Shown here: piece after piece, positions 24,454-33,546 of the stretch | Position numbering within the stretch: the first letter of the stretch is position 1 | Layout of the letters: each line of letters begins with the position of its first letter | NCBI RefSeq assembly: GCF_039530285.1 | Contig: NZ_BAAAOK010000011.1 | Location: 496,001 to 560,000 of the forward strand | DNA length: 64,000 nucleotides | Direction: 5' to 3' | From: Actinomadura_C alba | GTDB lineage: Bacteria; Actinomycetota; Actinomycetes; Streptosporangiales; Streptosporangiaceae | The notes under the pieces: generated by a model | What the model was told of the DNA's origin: nothing | The model's input: only the letters and a program-made list of their open reading frames with translations | The model's database searches: none | Made by a program: the position numbers and the translations under genes

Positions 24454-24618
24454 CGCCCCCGTCACAGCCGGTTCATCAAGACCGCCCGATGTCGACAACG
24501 CCCGGCACACCAACCCCGAGGCAGGTACCCAGGTTCGCCGCCGCACCCGCTGGGCCTAGCGGCCGTACGGCGGCAGACCCACGAACGCGCACGGCGTCGT
24601 ACGCCGGTAGATTGCGCT

Positions 24619-25410
24619 ATGACCATGCGGCAGGCGACCCAGAAGACCGTTCCGGAAGACCGCGCGACGCTCGGCCGCGAGGTCGTGCTGGTGCTCGCCC
24701 TGTCACTGGGTGCGTCCGGGGTCTCCGCGCTGATCTCCTTCGTCGGGTCGCTGACGGCATCGCGCCCGCTCTCCCGGCAGACCGCCCAGCTCATCACCGA
24801 CCACACGCCCGGACGCCCCTGGCTGGGGCTCGCCTGGCAGCTCTTCTCCATCGCCACCGCGCTCGTTCCCGTGGCACTGGTGGCCCACCTGATGACGCGG
24901 GGCGGTGAATCGCTGCGAGGCACCCTCGGATTCTCACTCAACCGCCCCACCGGAGACCTGCTGCGCGGCGCCGCCATCGCCGCGGTGATCGGCGGATCCG
25001 GGCTCGGCCTGTACCTCTCCGCCCGGGAGATCGGGCTCAACCTGACCGTCGTCCCCTCCGACCTGGACGGCGTGTGGTGGCGGATCCCAGTGCTCATCGC
25101 CGCCGCGGCGCAGAACTCCGTGGTCGAGGAGGTCATCATCCTCGGCTACCTCGTCCACCGGCTCGACCAGCGGGGCTGGCGCCCGTGGCAGTCCACCGCC
25201 GCGAGCTCGCTCCTGCGCGGCAGCTACCACCTCTACCAGGGCATCGGCGGCTTCATCGGCAACGTGATCATGGGCGTGATCTTCTGCTGGCTCTACCGCC
25301 GGTGGGGCCGGGTGATGCCGCTGGTCGTGGCGCACGCTCTGATCGACATCGTCGCCTTCGTCGGTGCGGTCATGCTGGCCGGGAAGGTCGGCTGGCTGCC
25401 CGCGCGCTGA
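24619..25410 (+). CDS. CPBP-family intramembrane protease
   Basis: A 263-residue protein with about 7-8 hydrophobic segments. The catalytic stretch NSVVEEVIILGYLVHRL has the EE pair, though the usual arginine of EExxxR is Leu here. RGSYHLYQGIGGF and AHALIDIV give the other conserved histidines. CPBP proteases are Rce1/Abi-related and may process prenylated or bacteriocin peptides. Starts at ATG 24619 or 24625. The next gene starts 24 bases after the stop, so they may be co-transcribed. Confidence 0.8.
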   Translation: MTMRQATQKTVPEDRATLGREVVLVLALSLGASGVSALISFVGSLTASRPLSRQTAQLITDHTPGRPWLGLAWQLFSIATALVPVALVAHLMTRGGESLRGTLGFSLNRPTGDLLRGAAIAAVIGGSGLGLYLSAREIGLNLTVVPSDLDGVWWRIPVLIAAAAQNSVVEEVIILGYLVHRLDQRGWRPWQSTAASSLLRGSYHLYQGIGGFIGNVIMGVIFCWLYRRWGRVMPLVVAHALIDIVAFVGAVMLAGKVGWLPAR

Positions 25411-25434
25411 GCCGGACATGCCAGGCTGGACGGC

Positions 25435-26382
25435 GTGACAGAGATGAGCGGGCTGGGGCGGATCGGACTCGGGCTGGCGGCCCTCGGCCGTCCGGCGTAC
25501 ATCAACGTGGGCCGCGAGGGAGCGCTACCGGCCGATCGCAGCGTCGAGGCGATGCGGCGGGCCAGCCACGATGTGCTCGACGCGGCCTACGCCGCAGGGA
25601 TCCGGTGGGTCGACACGGCGCGCTCATACGGCCTCGCGGAACGGTTCCTCGGCGAGTGGCTCGCCGAGCGCGATCACCCTGACCTCACCGTCTCGAGCAA
25701 ATGGGGCTACACCTACGTCGGCCGGTGGCGCCTCGACTCCCCGGTGCACGAGGTCAAGGAGCACACCCTGCCGCGGTATCGCGCGCAGCTGGAGGAGACG
25801 CGCGAACTGCTCGGTCACCGGCTGGCGCTGTATCAGGTGCATTCGCTGACCCCGGACAGCCCGCTGTTCGACGACGCCCCATTGCTGGCCGCCCTTGCCG
25901 AGGCCGCCGCGGCGGGCCTGCGCGTGGGATTCTCCGCCTCCGGCCCCGCCCAGGCCGACACCGTGCGCCGCGCCCTCGAACTCGAGGTGGCCGGGCAGCG
26001 GTTGTTCACCGCGGTGCAGGCGACCTGGAACCCGCTGGAACCGTCCGTGGGCGAGGCGTTGCGCGAGGCCCACGAGGCGGGAGCGCACGTGCTGGTGAAG
26101 GAGGCGCTGGCCAACGGACGGCTCGCCGTACGGCCACCACCCGAGGTGGCACGGGCGGCGGAGCGGCACGGCGTCGGCCCGGACGCGATCGCGCTCGCCG
26201 CCGCGCTGCACCGGCCGTGGGCCGGCACGGTGCTCACCGGCGCCGCGAGCGTTGCGCAACTGCGCTCCAATCTGGCCGCCGTGGCCGTACGGCTGGACGA
26301 CGACGACCTGGCCGGGCTCGGCGGCCTCGCCTCGCCGCCCGGCCGGTACTGGGCCGACCGCGCGGCGCTGCCCTGGAACTGA
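25435..26382 (+). CDS. Aldo/keto reductase
   Basis: A 315-residue (beta/alpha)8 protein from a GTG at 25435. DTARSYGLAE (Asp and Tyr), VSSKWG (Lys) and LYQVHSLT (His) form the catalytic tetrad, and GFSASG follows. NAD(P)H-dependent carbonyl reduction is expected; the substrate is unknown. It follows the CPBP gene by 24 bases and precedes the cupin gene by 23, so the three form a likely transcription unit. Confidence 0.8.
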   Translation: MTEMSGLGRIGLGLAALGRPAYINVGREGALPADRSVEAMRRASHDVLDAAYAAGIRWVDTARSYGLAERFLGEWLAERDHPDLTVSSKWGYTYVGRWRLDSPVHEVKEHTLPRYRAQLEETRELLGHRLALYQVHSLTPDSPLFDDAPLLAALAEAAAAGLRVGFSASGPAQADTVRRALELEVAGQRLFTAVQATWNPLEPSVGEALREAHEAGAHVLVKEALANGRLAVRPPPEVARAAERHGVGPDAIALAAALHRPWAGTVLTGAASVAQLRSNLAAVAVRLDDDDLAGLGGLASPPGRYWADRAALPWN

Positions 26383-26405
26383 CCGATCGCAATTAGGCTC
26401 GGATC

Positions 26406-27098
26406 ATGCTGCTGCTCACCTCACTCGAAGCATGGTTGGCCGACCCCGACTCGCGCTTCGTGCTCGGTGACAGGTCGGCGTGGGCTCCCGACGAGGCCGA
26501 CGCCCTCGGCATCGCCGACGAGGCGTTCGACGAAGGCCAGGTCGTCGCGCTCACCCTCGACCCGGTGCCGATCCGCATCCCGCTGCCAGGCGTGATCGAC
26601 CGTTCGCAGGTCGCCCGCGTCAGGTACGTGCGGCGCGGGCCCGAAGGGCGGCACACGGAACTGCTGGAGCGGCCGGCCGTCGCCGAGACCCTCGACCTGC
26701 TGCCGCACCCCGAGGGCGGATGGTTCCGGCAGACCTGGGCGGCACCCGCTCGCTTCCGGCCGGCCGGATACCCCGGCGAGCGGGCGAGCGCCACGGGCAT
26801 CTATTTCCTGCTGCCGCCGGGTGAGGAATCGATGTGGCACGTGGTGCGCTCGGACGAACTCTGGTTGTGGCACCGCGGCGGACCGCTGACGCTCGCGCTC
26901 GGCGGCAGTGGGGAGGCACCCGGATCCGAGCAGGTCATGACGCTCGGGCCGGACCTCGCCGCCGGTGAGCGGCCTCAGGCCCTGGTGCCGGCCGGCACCT
27001 GGCAGGCAGCCAGGCCGGCGGGTGACGAGGAGGTCCTCGTCAGCTGCGTGGTCTCGCCGGGCTTCGACTTCGCCGACTTCCGCGCCATCCCGTCATGA
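26406..27098 (+). CDS. Cupin-domain protein (DUF985) with N-terminal extension
   Basis: A 230-residue protein. Residues ~95-230 are a DUF985-type cupin (HPEGGWFRQTW, GIYFLLPPGEESMWHVVRSDELW, ALVPAGTWQAARP). Residues 1-80 form a separate acidic segment (FVLGDRSAWAPDEADALG) not normally part of that cupin; possibly a regulatory domain. Ligand and reaction unknown. Ends 197 bases before the next gene, with no gene seen in that gap. Confidence 0.75.
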   Translation: MLLLTSLEAWLADPDSRFVLGDRSAWAPDEADALGIADEAFDEGQVVALTLDPVPIRIPLPGVIDRSQVARVRYVRRGPEGRHTELLERPAVAETLDLLPHPEGGWFRQTWAAPARFRPAGYPGERASATGIYFLLPPGEESMWHVVRSDELWLWHRGGPLTLALGGSGEAPGSEQVMTLGPDLAAGERPQALVPAGTWQAARPAGDEEVLVSCVVSPGFDFADFRAIPS

Positions 27099-27295
27099 CC
27101 TGCACCGGCCGGAATGCGGCGGACGCGACCCGTGCCGCAACCGTCCCGCAAGCGCGCTGCCTTACACTGCGCGGCCTTCTCCAGCCGCATTTCCGCCGAA
27201 CCACGAAATCCAGAAATCAGAACCAAGTCAGCTGTTATCGGCGTCTCTGTTAAGGTCACACAAATTGACCGCTGATGGGGAGAAAGGGATAGCTG

Positions 27296-28309
27296 ATGAG
27301 GCATCGCGTCAACCGACGATCCGTACTCGGACTGGGCGGGGCCGCGGCGGCGAGTGCCGCCACACTGGGACCGCTGGGTCCTTTCGTGAGTCCCGCGAGC
27401 GCCGACGAGCGAATCCCGCCCGGCCTGGCCGGCCTTAAGACCGTGTACGCCGCGCAGAAAAGGAAGGCCGGCGGAAGATGGCATTCCTACGTCAATGCGG
27501 TACAGGACGGGGGGACATGGCGCGATGTAATCGCCGATGATGTCGATTTCGTGATCAAGGGCGCGAGCGTGCAGAAACTCGCCGTCGCACTCGCGGTCTT
27601 CGACAAGGTCGACAGGGGTCTGCTTCGTCTCGACCAGAAACTCGACCTGCCCGCGAGCATCATCCTCGGCGGCAGCGGCACCTACCATCTGCAGGCCGCC
27701 TTCGGCGACGACCTCACCATCGCGAACTTCCTGGTCGCGATGCTCCAGGTGTCCGACAACACCGCCGTGCGGATGTGCGGCCGGGTGGCGCCGGGGCCGG
27801 AGATCAACGAGATCCTCGCCGCCAAGGGCTTCACGCATACGCGCGTCGAGCCGGTCGAGGGCAACCCGAACCGCTTCTTCCTGGGCACCACCACGCCGCG
27901 GGAGATGCACGCGCTCGTGAAGGGCCTCGCCGACCAGACCCTGCTGTCGGCGGCGTCCAGCGCGGCGATGCTCAGGGTCATGCGCTGGTCGGAGGTCGGC
28001 TACTGCGACGGCGTGCGCCGCAACATGTCGTCAGCCGAGCGCGCCCGGATCGGCATCAAGTACGGCGCGAACGAGGACCTCCGCCATGAGGTGGGCGTGA
28101 TCTTCGACACCGCCGGCGCCCCCGTGCTGGTCTTCTCCTACTTCGCCGACCAGGTGGGCGACGTCGGCAACTACGGGGGCACGAACCCGGTCGTCCAGGC
28201 GCACGCGGTCCTCGGCCGTACGATGCTCGACGCCGTCAGCGGCACGACCAACACCTCGGCCCGGGTGCGTCACCCCATCGAGGCCTTCCGGTCCGCCGAC
28301 TCCGCCTGA
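27296..28309 (+). CDS. Tat-exported class A beta-lactamase-fold serine hydrolase
   Basis: A 337-residue exported protein. NRRSVLGLGG with an alanine-rich stretch is a Tat signal. Serine motif SVQK (Ser91-Lys94), SDN in VSDNTA (152-154) and the KTG-equivalent KYG (around 259) give the penicillin-binding/class A triad. The omega-loop Glu166 equivalent could not be placed, so whether it hydrolyses beta-lactams or acts on peptidoglycan is open. Convergent with the sugar-isomerase gene, with a palindromic repeat between. Confidence 0.8.
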   Translation: MRHRVNRRSVLGLGGAAAASAATLGPLGPFVSPASADERIPPGLAGLKTVYAAQKRKAGGRWHSYVNAVQDGGTWRDVIADDVDFVIKGASVQKLAVALAVFDKVDRGLLRLDQKLDLPASIILGGSGTYHLQAAFGDDLTIANFLVAMLQVSDNTAVRMCGRVAPGPEINEILAAKGFTHTRVEPVEGNPNRFFLGTTTPREMHALVKGLADQTLLSAASSAAMLRVMRWSEVGYCDGVRRNMSSAERARIGIKYGANEDLRHEVGVIFDTAGAPVLVFSYFADQVGDVGNYGGTNPVVQAHAVLGRTMLDAVSGTTNTSARVRHPIEAFRSADSA

Positions 28310-28324
28310 TACCGGCCCGCAGGG

Positions 28325-28419
28325 CGGACAACTGCAAGATCACGACGGGGAGGTGGAACTCTCCGTGGGAGGATAACGCGGGTCACTCCACATCAGCCGT
28401 GATCTTGCAGTTGTTCGCG
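28325..28419. terminator. Palindromic repeat family B, copy 3 (convergent terminator)
   Basis: Left arm 28325-28344 (perfect pairing over its last 16-17 bases, ACAACTGCAAGATCACG) and right arm 28398-28419 are complementary around a 53-base loop. Both arms carry A or T where copies 1 and 2 have T or A (GCAAGATC pairing with GATCTTGC), a compensatory change. It sits between convergent genes and can act as a two-way terminator. Confidence 0.7.
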
Positions 28420-28423
28420 CTGG

Positions 28424-29296
28424 TCAGCGGCCGAAGCGCACCTTGCGAAGGTACTCGTAGCCGATCCGGGCGGTGTCGACCGGGTGCGGCTGGCTGTCGC
28501 GTTCCACGATGTACTCCAGGACTCCGGTCTCATCCGCGTTCGCGAAGATCCTCCGGAAGTCGATGGTGCCCTTGCCCACGTCGGCGAAGGAGCCGTCGGC
28601 CGCCCGGTCCTTAACGTGGAACTGCTTGATCCTTCGCCCGTGCTGCTCGAAGAGGGCGACCGGGTCGGCGCTGCCGGTCACCGCCCAGTAGAGGTCCACC
28701 TCCAGGTGCACGAGCTTGGGGTCGGTGGCGGTGATGATGTCGTACGGCCGCTCACCGGTCGGCAGCCTCGCGAACTCGTGCGCGTGGTTGTGATAGCCGA
28801 ACCGCAGCCCGGCCGCACGCGCCGCCGCGCCCGCCGACTCGAGCTCGTCGGCGAAGCGGCGCCACTCGTCGGCGGTCGCGTAGTTGGCCCACGGGTGGAC
28901 GATGAACCGGTTCCCGAGCGTCAGCGCGTCGTCGAGGCTGGCCTGCCAGTTGGCGTTCACTCCGACATGGGTCGAGGTCGCGTGCAGGTCGTGCCGGTCG
29001 AGAATGGCGCGGAACTGTACGGCGGTGCGCCCGTAGGTCCCGGCCATCTCGACCTTGCGATATCCGATCTGCGCCAGAGCGGCGAGGGTCACTTCGAGGT
29101 CGGCGGTGAGCATGTCGCGCAGCGAGTAGAGCTGGATGCTGATGGCGCCACGCGGTACGCGCCCGTTCACACGCCCGTCGCCGGTGTCGGCGGAGGCGGA
29201 GGCGGAGGCGGTGCCGGGCGCGGCCACGGCGGCGCCGAGGCCCATGGCCGTCAGTGCCGCGGCGCGGAGCAGCGTACGTCGCTGGAGATCACTCAT
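28424..29296 (-). CDS. Tat-exported sugar phosphate isomerase/epimerase-fold protein
   Basis: A 290-residue TIM-barrel protein with a twin-arginine N-terminus (QRRTLLRAAALTAMGLGAAV). The barrel shows ISIQLYSLRDML, KVEMAGTYG, FGYHNHAHEF, HLEVDLYW and KQFHVKD, the His/Glu/Asp metal set of the IolE/EboE-like AP endonuclease 2 family. The ATG at 29296 is preceded by a purine-rich AAAGGG. Last gene of the 3-keto-sugar operon. Export suggests it works outside the cytoplasm on a released sugar. Confidence 0.75.
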   Translation of the reverse strand: MSDLQRRTLLRAAALTAMGLGAAVAAPGTASASASADTGDGRVNGRVPRGAISIQLYSLRDMLTADLEVTLAALAQIGYRKVEMAGTYGRTAVQFRAILDRHDLHATSTHVGVNANWQASLDDALTLGNRFIVHPWANYATADEWRRFADELESAGAAARAAGLRFGYHNHAHEFARLPTGERPYDIITATDPKLVHLEVDLYWAVTGSADPVALFEQHGRRIKQFHVKDRAADGSFADVGKGTIDFRRIFANADETGVLEYIVERDSQPHPVDTARIGYEYLRKVRFGR

Positions 29297-29444
29297 AGGG
29301 GGTTCCCTTTCCTCACAGGTCGGCGAGGTATGGCTTGGTGGTTCGCCACGCCGGACCGCTCGAGAGTGCGGACCGTGCGTGGGGCTCGAGCCACGAGGGT
29401 GGCTCCGCCCGGGGGGTGGGGACCGGGCGGAGCCACCACTCGGC

Positions 29445-31940
29445 TCAGGTGGTGGTGAAGCTGAAATCGTCGACGTCGAACAGCGATCCGGAGCCGCCCT
29501 TGAAGACCAGGTAGAGCTTGTCTGCCTCGGAGGGGGCACCGGAGATGGCACCGGTCACGTTGGCGAAGTTCTCCCAGCCACCGGTGTTCGGCACCGCGGC
29601 GGAGCCGATGAGCGTTCCGGTGGGAGATCCGGTGCGCAGCTCGAGGGTGCCTCCCGCACCTCCGGAGCTGATGCGCGCCGTGAACGAGGCGGCGTTGTCG
29701 AGCAGGTACGGATCGAACATGATCCAGTCACCGTTGTTCACGTTGCCGACGGTCTGGCCGCCGTGCGCGCCGGCCTTGTTGATCCGGCTGATGCCGGACT
29801 GGGCGGTGTAGTGCTCGGCCTGCCGGTTCTTCGGCTGCGTGGAGTTGAGGTCGGTGCCCCTCAGCGGCACGACTCCCTTGCGCCCGCCGTTGTCGGTGTA
29901 CTCGGCGGCCCAGACCCCATAGGTGTTCTCGGACGCGCCGTGGTCACCGTCGCCGGGGGTCTTCAGCACGCCCTCACAGCCGTACTGCTCCGCCAGCGCA
30001 TGGGAGTGCGTCGCGTGGCCCAGCAGGTAGGTGAGCTTGACCCGGGTGCAGTCGACGGGACCGTCCTCGGGATCCCGCACCGTGATCTTGTAGGGCACCG
30101 CCGCGCCGTAGTCGGACAACTGCCCGTTCTTGGGCAGGTCGAGGGTGACCGTCGGGGCGGTGTTGCCCACCGTGACCACCACGCTGTCCGTCGCGACCTT
30201 ACCGCTGGCGTCGGTCACGGTGAGCGTGGGGCTGTACTGCCCTCGCTTGCCGTAGGTGTGCCGCGGGTTCGGCTGGGTCGAGGTCTCCCCGTCGCCGAAA
30301 TCCCACTTGTAGGTGAGCGCCGTGCCCTCCGGGTCGTACGTGCCCTCCGAGGAGAACTGCACCTTGAGCGGCTGGCCGCCCGAGGTGACGTTCGCCGCGG
30401 CCCTGGCCTCGGGCCGGCGTCCAGTCGCTCCGATGTGCTCGATCCGGAAAAGGCCCGCATGATCGTCGCTGGCGAAGTACCCCTCCGCGTACGTCAGCAC
30501 GTACAGCGCGCCATCCGGCCCGAACTCCAGATCCATGATCTTGTAGTTGAGCGGCCATGGGAAGTTCGCCACCGGGCCAGCCGAACCGTCGGCGTTCACC
30601 GTGACGTTCTTGATCCAACGGCGTTCGAACTCACCGAGGAACGCCTGACCGTCGTACTCGGCCGGGAACTTGACCTGCGAGTTGAGGCCGGCGTCGTAGT
30701 GGTAGACCGGCCCCATCATCGGCGACTCCGACCCCGAGCAGCCCGAGGCGGGGTTCATGTCGGGGTTGTCGCAGCCGCTGTAGCGGATCCACGCCGGCAC
30801 CGGCTTGGGCAGCTGGGTGATGCCGGTGTTGTGCGGCGAGTCGTTCACCGGCCCGTTCTGACAGTCGTACTTCGCACCCGTGATGCCGGTGGCGAAGTCG
30901 CGCTCGCCGTAGGTGTCGGCCGGCGTGTTGGCGCCGGTGCAGTACGGCCACCCGTAGAAGCCCGGGGCAGTCACCCTGTCGAACTCCACCTGGCCCTTCG
31001 GGCCACGCGCCGGATCGGCGTTGTCGCCCACATCGGGGCCGTAGTCGCCGAGGTAGACGGCGCCGCTCTGCTTGTCCACGGAGATCTTGTACGGGTTGCG
31101 GAAGCCCATGGCGTAGATCTCCGGCCGGGTCTTGGGGGTGCCCGGTGGGAACATGTTGCCGTCCGGGATCGTGTACGATCCGTCGTCGCCTACCTTGATC
31201 CGCAGCAGCTTGCCACGCAGGTCATTGGAGTTCGCCGACGTCCGCTGCGCGTCAAACGCCGGGTTGCGGTTCGCCCGCTCGTCGGTCGGGGTGTAGCCGT
31301 CGGACTGGAACGGGTTGGTGTCGTCACCGGTGGCGAGCAGCAGGTTTCCCTGGGCGTCGAACTCGATGTCGCCGCCGATATGGCAGCAGATACCCCGGGT
31401 CGCCAGGACCTGCATGATCTTCTGCTCGCTGGCCAGGTCAAGGTCGCCGGTGGCGCTCAGCTTGAACCGGGAGAGCTGGTTGTGGCCCTCGTAGGGGGCG
31501 AAGTCCGCCGCGGTGCCCTCGAAGGGCGCGTCGTTGGTCGGGGTGGAGAGCCGGGGCGCATAGAGAAGATAGACCCACCGGTTCTGGGTGAAGCCGGGGT
31601 CGACCGCCACGCCCTGCAACCCCTCCTCGTCATGGGTGTAGACGCTGAGCTGGCCGGCGACCTTCGTACGGCCGTTGTAGTCGGTGATCCGCAGCACCCC
31701 CTCACGGGCGGTGTGCAGCACCGAGCCGTCGGGCAGGGGTTCGAACGAGATGGTCTCGCCGACCTCGGCCGGGCCCTGCGCCAGGGAGTAGGGGTAGAAG
31801 TGGTCATCGGGTGCCGCCTGCGCGGCGGTGGGAACGGCGGCGAGCCCGGCGACCGCCGTCATGACGGCGATCACGGTGGCCATGAGCCGACGCGGAACTA
31901 TGGGTCTGCGCTGTGCGTTCGATGGGGTGGAGCTGAACAC
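29445..31940 (-). CDS. Secreted glucose/sorbosone-dehydrogenase-type propeller with PKD and CBM6-like domains
   Basis: About 831 residues. A signal peptide (MATVIAVMTAVAGLAAV, cut after AQAA) is followed by a six-bladed propeller of the GSDH family (LQGVAVDPGF, CCHIGGDIEFD, ATGDDTNPF, EIYAMGFRNPY, LGDYGPDVGDN, DLEFGPDGALYVLTY), a PKD domain around 530-610 (TYKWDFGDGET, TLTVTD) and a carbohydrate-binding module at the C-terminus (RNRQAEHYTAQSG). GSDH proteins use PQQ or other quinones to oxidise sugars. The GTG at 31940 follows AGGAG by ten bases. It could oxidise carbon 3 or 1 of a polysaccharide before uptake. Confidence 0.8.
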   Translation of the reverse strand: MFSSTPSNAQRRPIVPRRLMATVIAVMTAVAGLAAVPTAAQAAPDDHFYPYSLAQGPAEVGETISFEPLPDGSVLHTAREGVLRITDYNGRTKVAGQLSVYTHDEEGLQGVAVDPGFTQNRWVYLLYAPRLSTPTNDAPFEGTAADFAPYEGHNQLSRFKLSATGDLDLASEQKIMQVLATRGICCHIGGDIEFDAQGNLLLATGDDTNPFQSDGYTPTDERANRNPAFDAQRTSANSNDLRGKLLRIKVGDDGSYTIPDGNMFPPGTPKTRPEIYAMGFRNPYKISVDKQSGAVYLGDYGPDVGDNADPARGPKGQVEFDRVTAPGFYGWPYCTGANTPADTYGERDFATGITGAKYDCQNGPVNDSPHNTGITQLPKPVPAWIRYSGCDNPDMNPASGCSGSESPMMGPVYHYDAGLNSQVKFPAEYDGQAFLGEFERRWIKNVTVNADGSAGPVANFPWPLNYKIMDLEFGPDGALYVLTYAEGYFASDDHAGLFRIEHIGATGRRPEARAAANVTSGGQPLKVQFSSEGTYDPEGTALTYKWDFGDGETSTQPNPRHTYGKRGQYSPTLTVTDASGKVATDSVVVTVGNTAPTVTLDLPKNGQLSDYGAAVPYKITVRDPEDGPVDCTRVKLTYLLGHATHSHALAEQYGCEGVLKTPGDGDHGASENTYGVWAAEYTDNGGRKGVVPLRGTDLNSTQPKNRQAEHYTAQSGISRINKAGAHGGQTVGNVNNGDWIMFDPYLLDNAASFTARISSGGAGGTLELRTGSPTGTLIGSAAVPNTGGWENFANVTGAISGAPSEADKLYLVFKGGSGSLFDVDDFSFTTT

Positions 31941-32125
31941 GAGGGGTGTTCTCCTCACCGTCAGGGGTGCAGGGACTGAACATCTTGAATCGGTTCGTGT
32001 CCTCCTCTCGGTGGTGATCCCGGTGCCTGGTCACCGGACGGAACGGGGCCCGACCTGGCGGGGATTCGGGCTCCGTTCCGGTACCAGGGCTCAGGTGCGA
32101 CGGCTCTGCCTCGCCGCACCGGCTT

Positions 32126-33475
32126 CTACTTCCGGGCCACCAGATCCTTCTTCCGGGCCGGCGATTCCTTGATCCGGATGTTGCGGAAGGAGACGTCGTC
32201 GCCGGTTCCGTGGTTCTGGATCCCGACATGGCCTTGCAGCAGGCTGCGCGCCGGATCCCGGTTCGTGAAGTCGTTGATCTTTACGCCGTTGAGGTAGACC
32301 TTGAGCCGTTCGCCGCGGACCTTCAGCTCGAAGGTGTTCCATTCGCCCGGCGGGTTGAGTGCGGCGTCCCTGGCCGCGATGTCGGCGGCCTGGAAACCGT
32401 AGACCGAACCGGTGGTCCGGTCCGGGGCGTCCGTGGCGTCGATCTGCACCTCGTAACCGTTGTTCACCGCCGACCAGGGGTCGTCGCTCGCCGGGAAGCC
32501 GATGAAGATCCCGGAGTTGTCGTCACCGGCGACCCGCCAGTCCAGTTTGAGCGAGTAGGACCGGAACTCCCTGGCGGCGTACCACAGCATCCCGAGTCCG
32601 TCGTAGGAGGTGAGGGTGCCGTCGGCCAGCGTGAACCCGCCCGGCCCGGCCTGCCGCCAGCCCTCGGTGCCGGTCCCGTCGAACAGCGGCGTGTAGCCGC
32701 TCTCGGGCCGGCAGTCGGCCTGGACGAGTCCGGCCGCGTAGCGCAGCCCGCCGAGCAGGTGGGCGCGGAACGCCGGTTCCGCGTAGGACTCATGGGTATG
32801 GCCGCCGCCGGTGTACCACGAGCGGCCGCCGGCGTAGTCGTGGCACCACGCGATCGGATGGTCGCCCATGTCGCCGCCGGAATAGGTGCTCTCGTCCAGC
32901 GCGGCCAGCACGTGCACGCGCTCGCGCGGGTTGGTGCGGTAGTTGTACCACTCGTCGGTGCGGGGCCACTCCGGCCCGAGGTGGGCCGTCGACGCGTGTG
33001 CCCGGTCGGCCACCCTGACCACCGCGGGCTGGATGGCGGGATGGCCCTTGAAGTACGCGCCGACCAGCCCGCCGTACCACGGCCAGTCGTACTCGGTGTC
33101 GGAGGCGGCGTGCACGCCCGCGTAGCCGCCGCCCGCGGAGATGTACGACTCGAACGCCGCTTGCTGGCCCGCGTCGAGCACGTCACCGGTGGTGCTGAGG
33201 AACACCACGGCCCGGTACCGGCCCAGGTTCTCCGGGGTGAAGGCGCCCGCGTCCTCGGTGGCGTCGACGGCCAGGCCGGCCCCTTCTCCGAGCTCCTCGA
33301 GCGCCTGGACGCCGGTCGTGATCGAGGCGTGCCGGTACCCGGCCGTCTTGGCGAAGACGAGGACCCGGGGCGGCTCCGCCTCCGCGGTCGCCACGCCCGC
33401 TCCGGGGGTGAGCGTGGCGACCAGCGCGGCTCCGGCGGCCAGTGAGATCAGCCTGTTCTTGTGGCGCGTGGACAT
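32126..33475 (-). CDS. ThuA-like domain fused to DUF1080 (3-keto-disaccharide hydrolase)
   Basis: A 449-residue secreted protein. Signal peptide to about residue 32; ThuA-like glutamine-amidotransferase-fold domain at ~36-265 (RVLVFAKTAGYRHAS, GGYAGVHAASD, YTGGGHTHESYAEP); DUF1080 domain at ~270-440 (LFDGTGTEGWRQ, DNSGIFIGFP, GYEVQIDAT, HVGIQNHGTGDDVSFRNI). DUF1080 proteins are known as 3-keto-disaccharide hydrolases, and ThuA partners ThuB in making 3-keto-trehalose. Operon neighbours include the ThuB-type Gfo/Idh enzyme. Function in detail unproven. Confidence 0.8.
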   Translation of the reverse strand: MSTRHKNRLISLAAGAALVATLTPGAGVATAEAEPPRVLVFAKTAGYRHASITTGVQALEELGEGAGLAVDATEDAGAFTPENLGRYRAVVFLSTTGDVLDAGQQAAFESYISAGGGYAGVHAASDTEYDWPWYGGLVGAYFKGHPAIQPAVVRVADRAHASTAHLGPEWPRTDEWYNYRTNPRERVHVLAALDESTYSGGDMGDHPIAWCHDYAGGRSWYTGGGHTHESYAEPAFRAHLLGGLRYAAGLVQADCRPESGYTPLFDGTGTEGWRQAGPGGFTLADGTLTSYDGLGMLWYAAREFRSYSLKLDWRVAGDDNSGIFIGFPASDDPWSAVNNGYEVQIDATDAPDRTTGSVYGFQAADIAARDAALNPPGEWNTFELKVRGERLKVYLNGVKINDFTNRDPARSLLQGHVGIQNHGTGDDVSFRNIRIKESPARKKDLVARK

Positions 33476-33546
33476 CTGCTGCTCCTCCTGTCGGCTGTGA
33501 TCAGGATGGGGGTGGGGTGAGCAGGCATATGGTCAGGCGGGTGCGG

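Noticed and set aside
24315..24618. Short gene in the Uma2-CPBP gap
   Set aside because: Only shadow frames with no ribosome site; I see nothing but a small inverted repeat.
29136..31979. 947-codon plus-strand ORF opposite the sugar dehydrogenase
   Set aside because: A GC-rich antisense shadow. The minus-strand frame has a signal peptide and clear domains.
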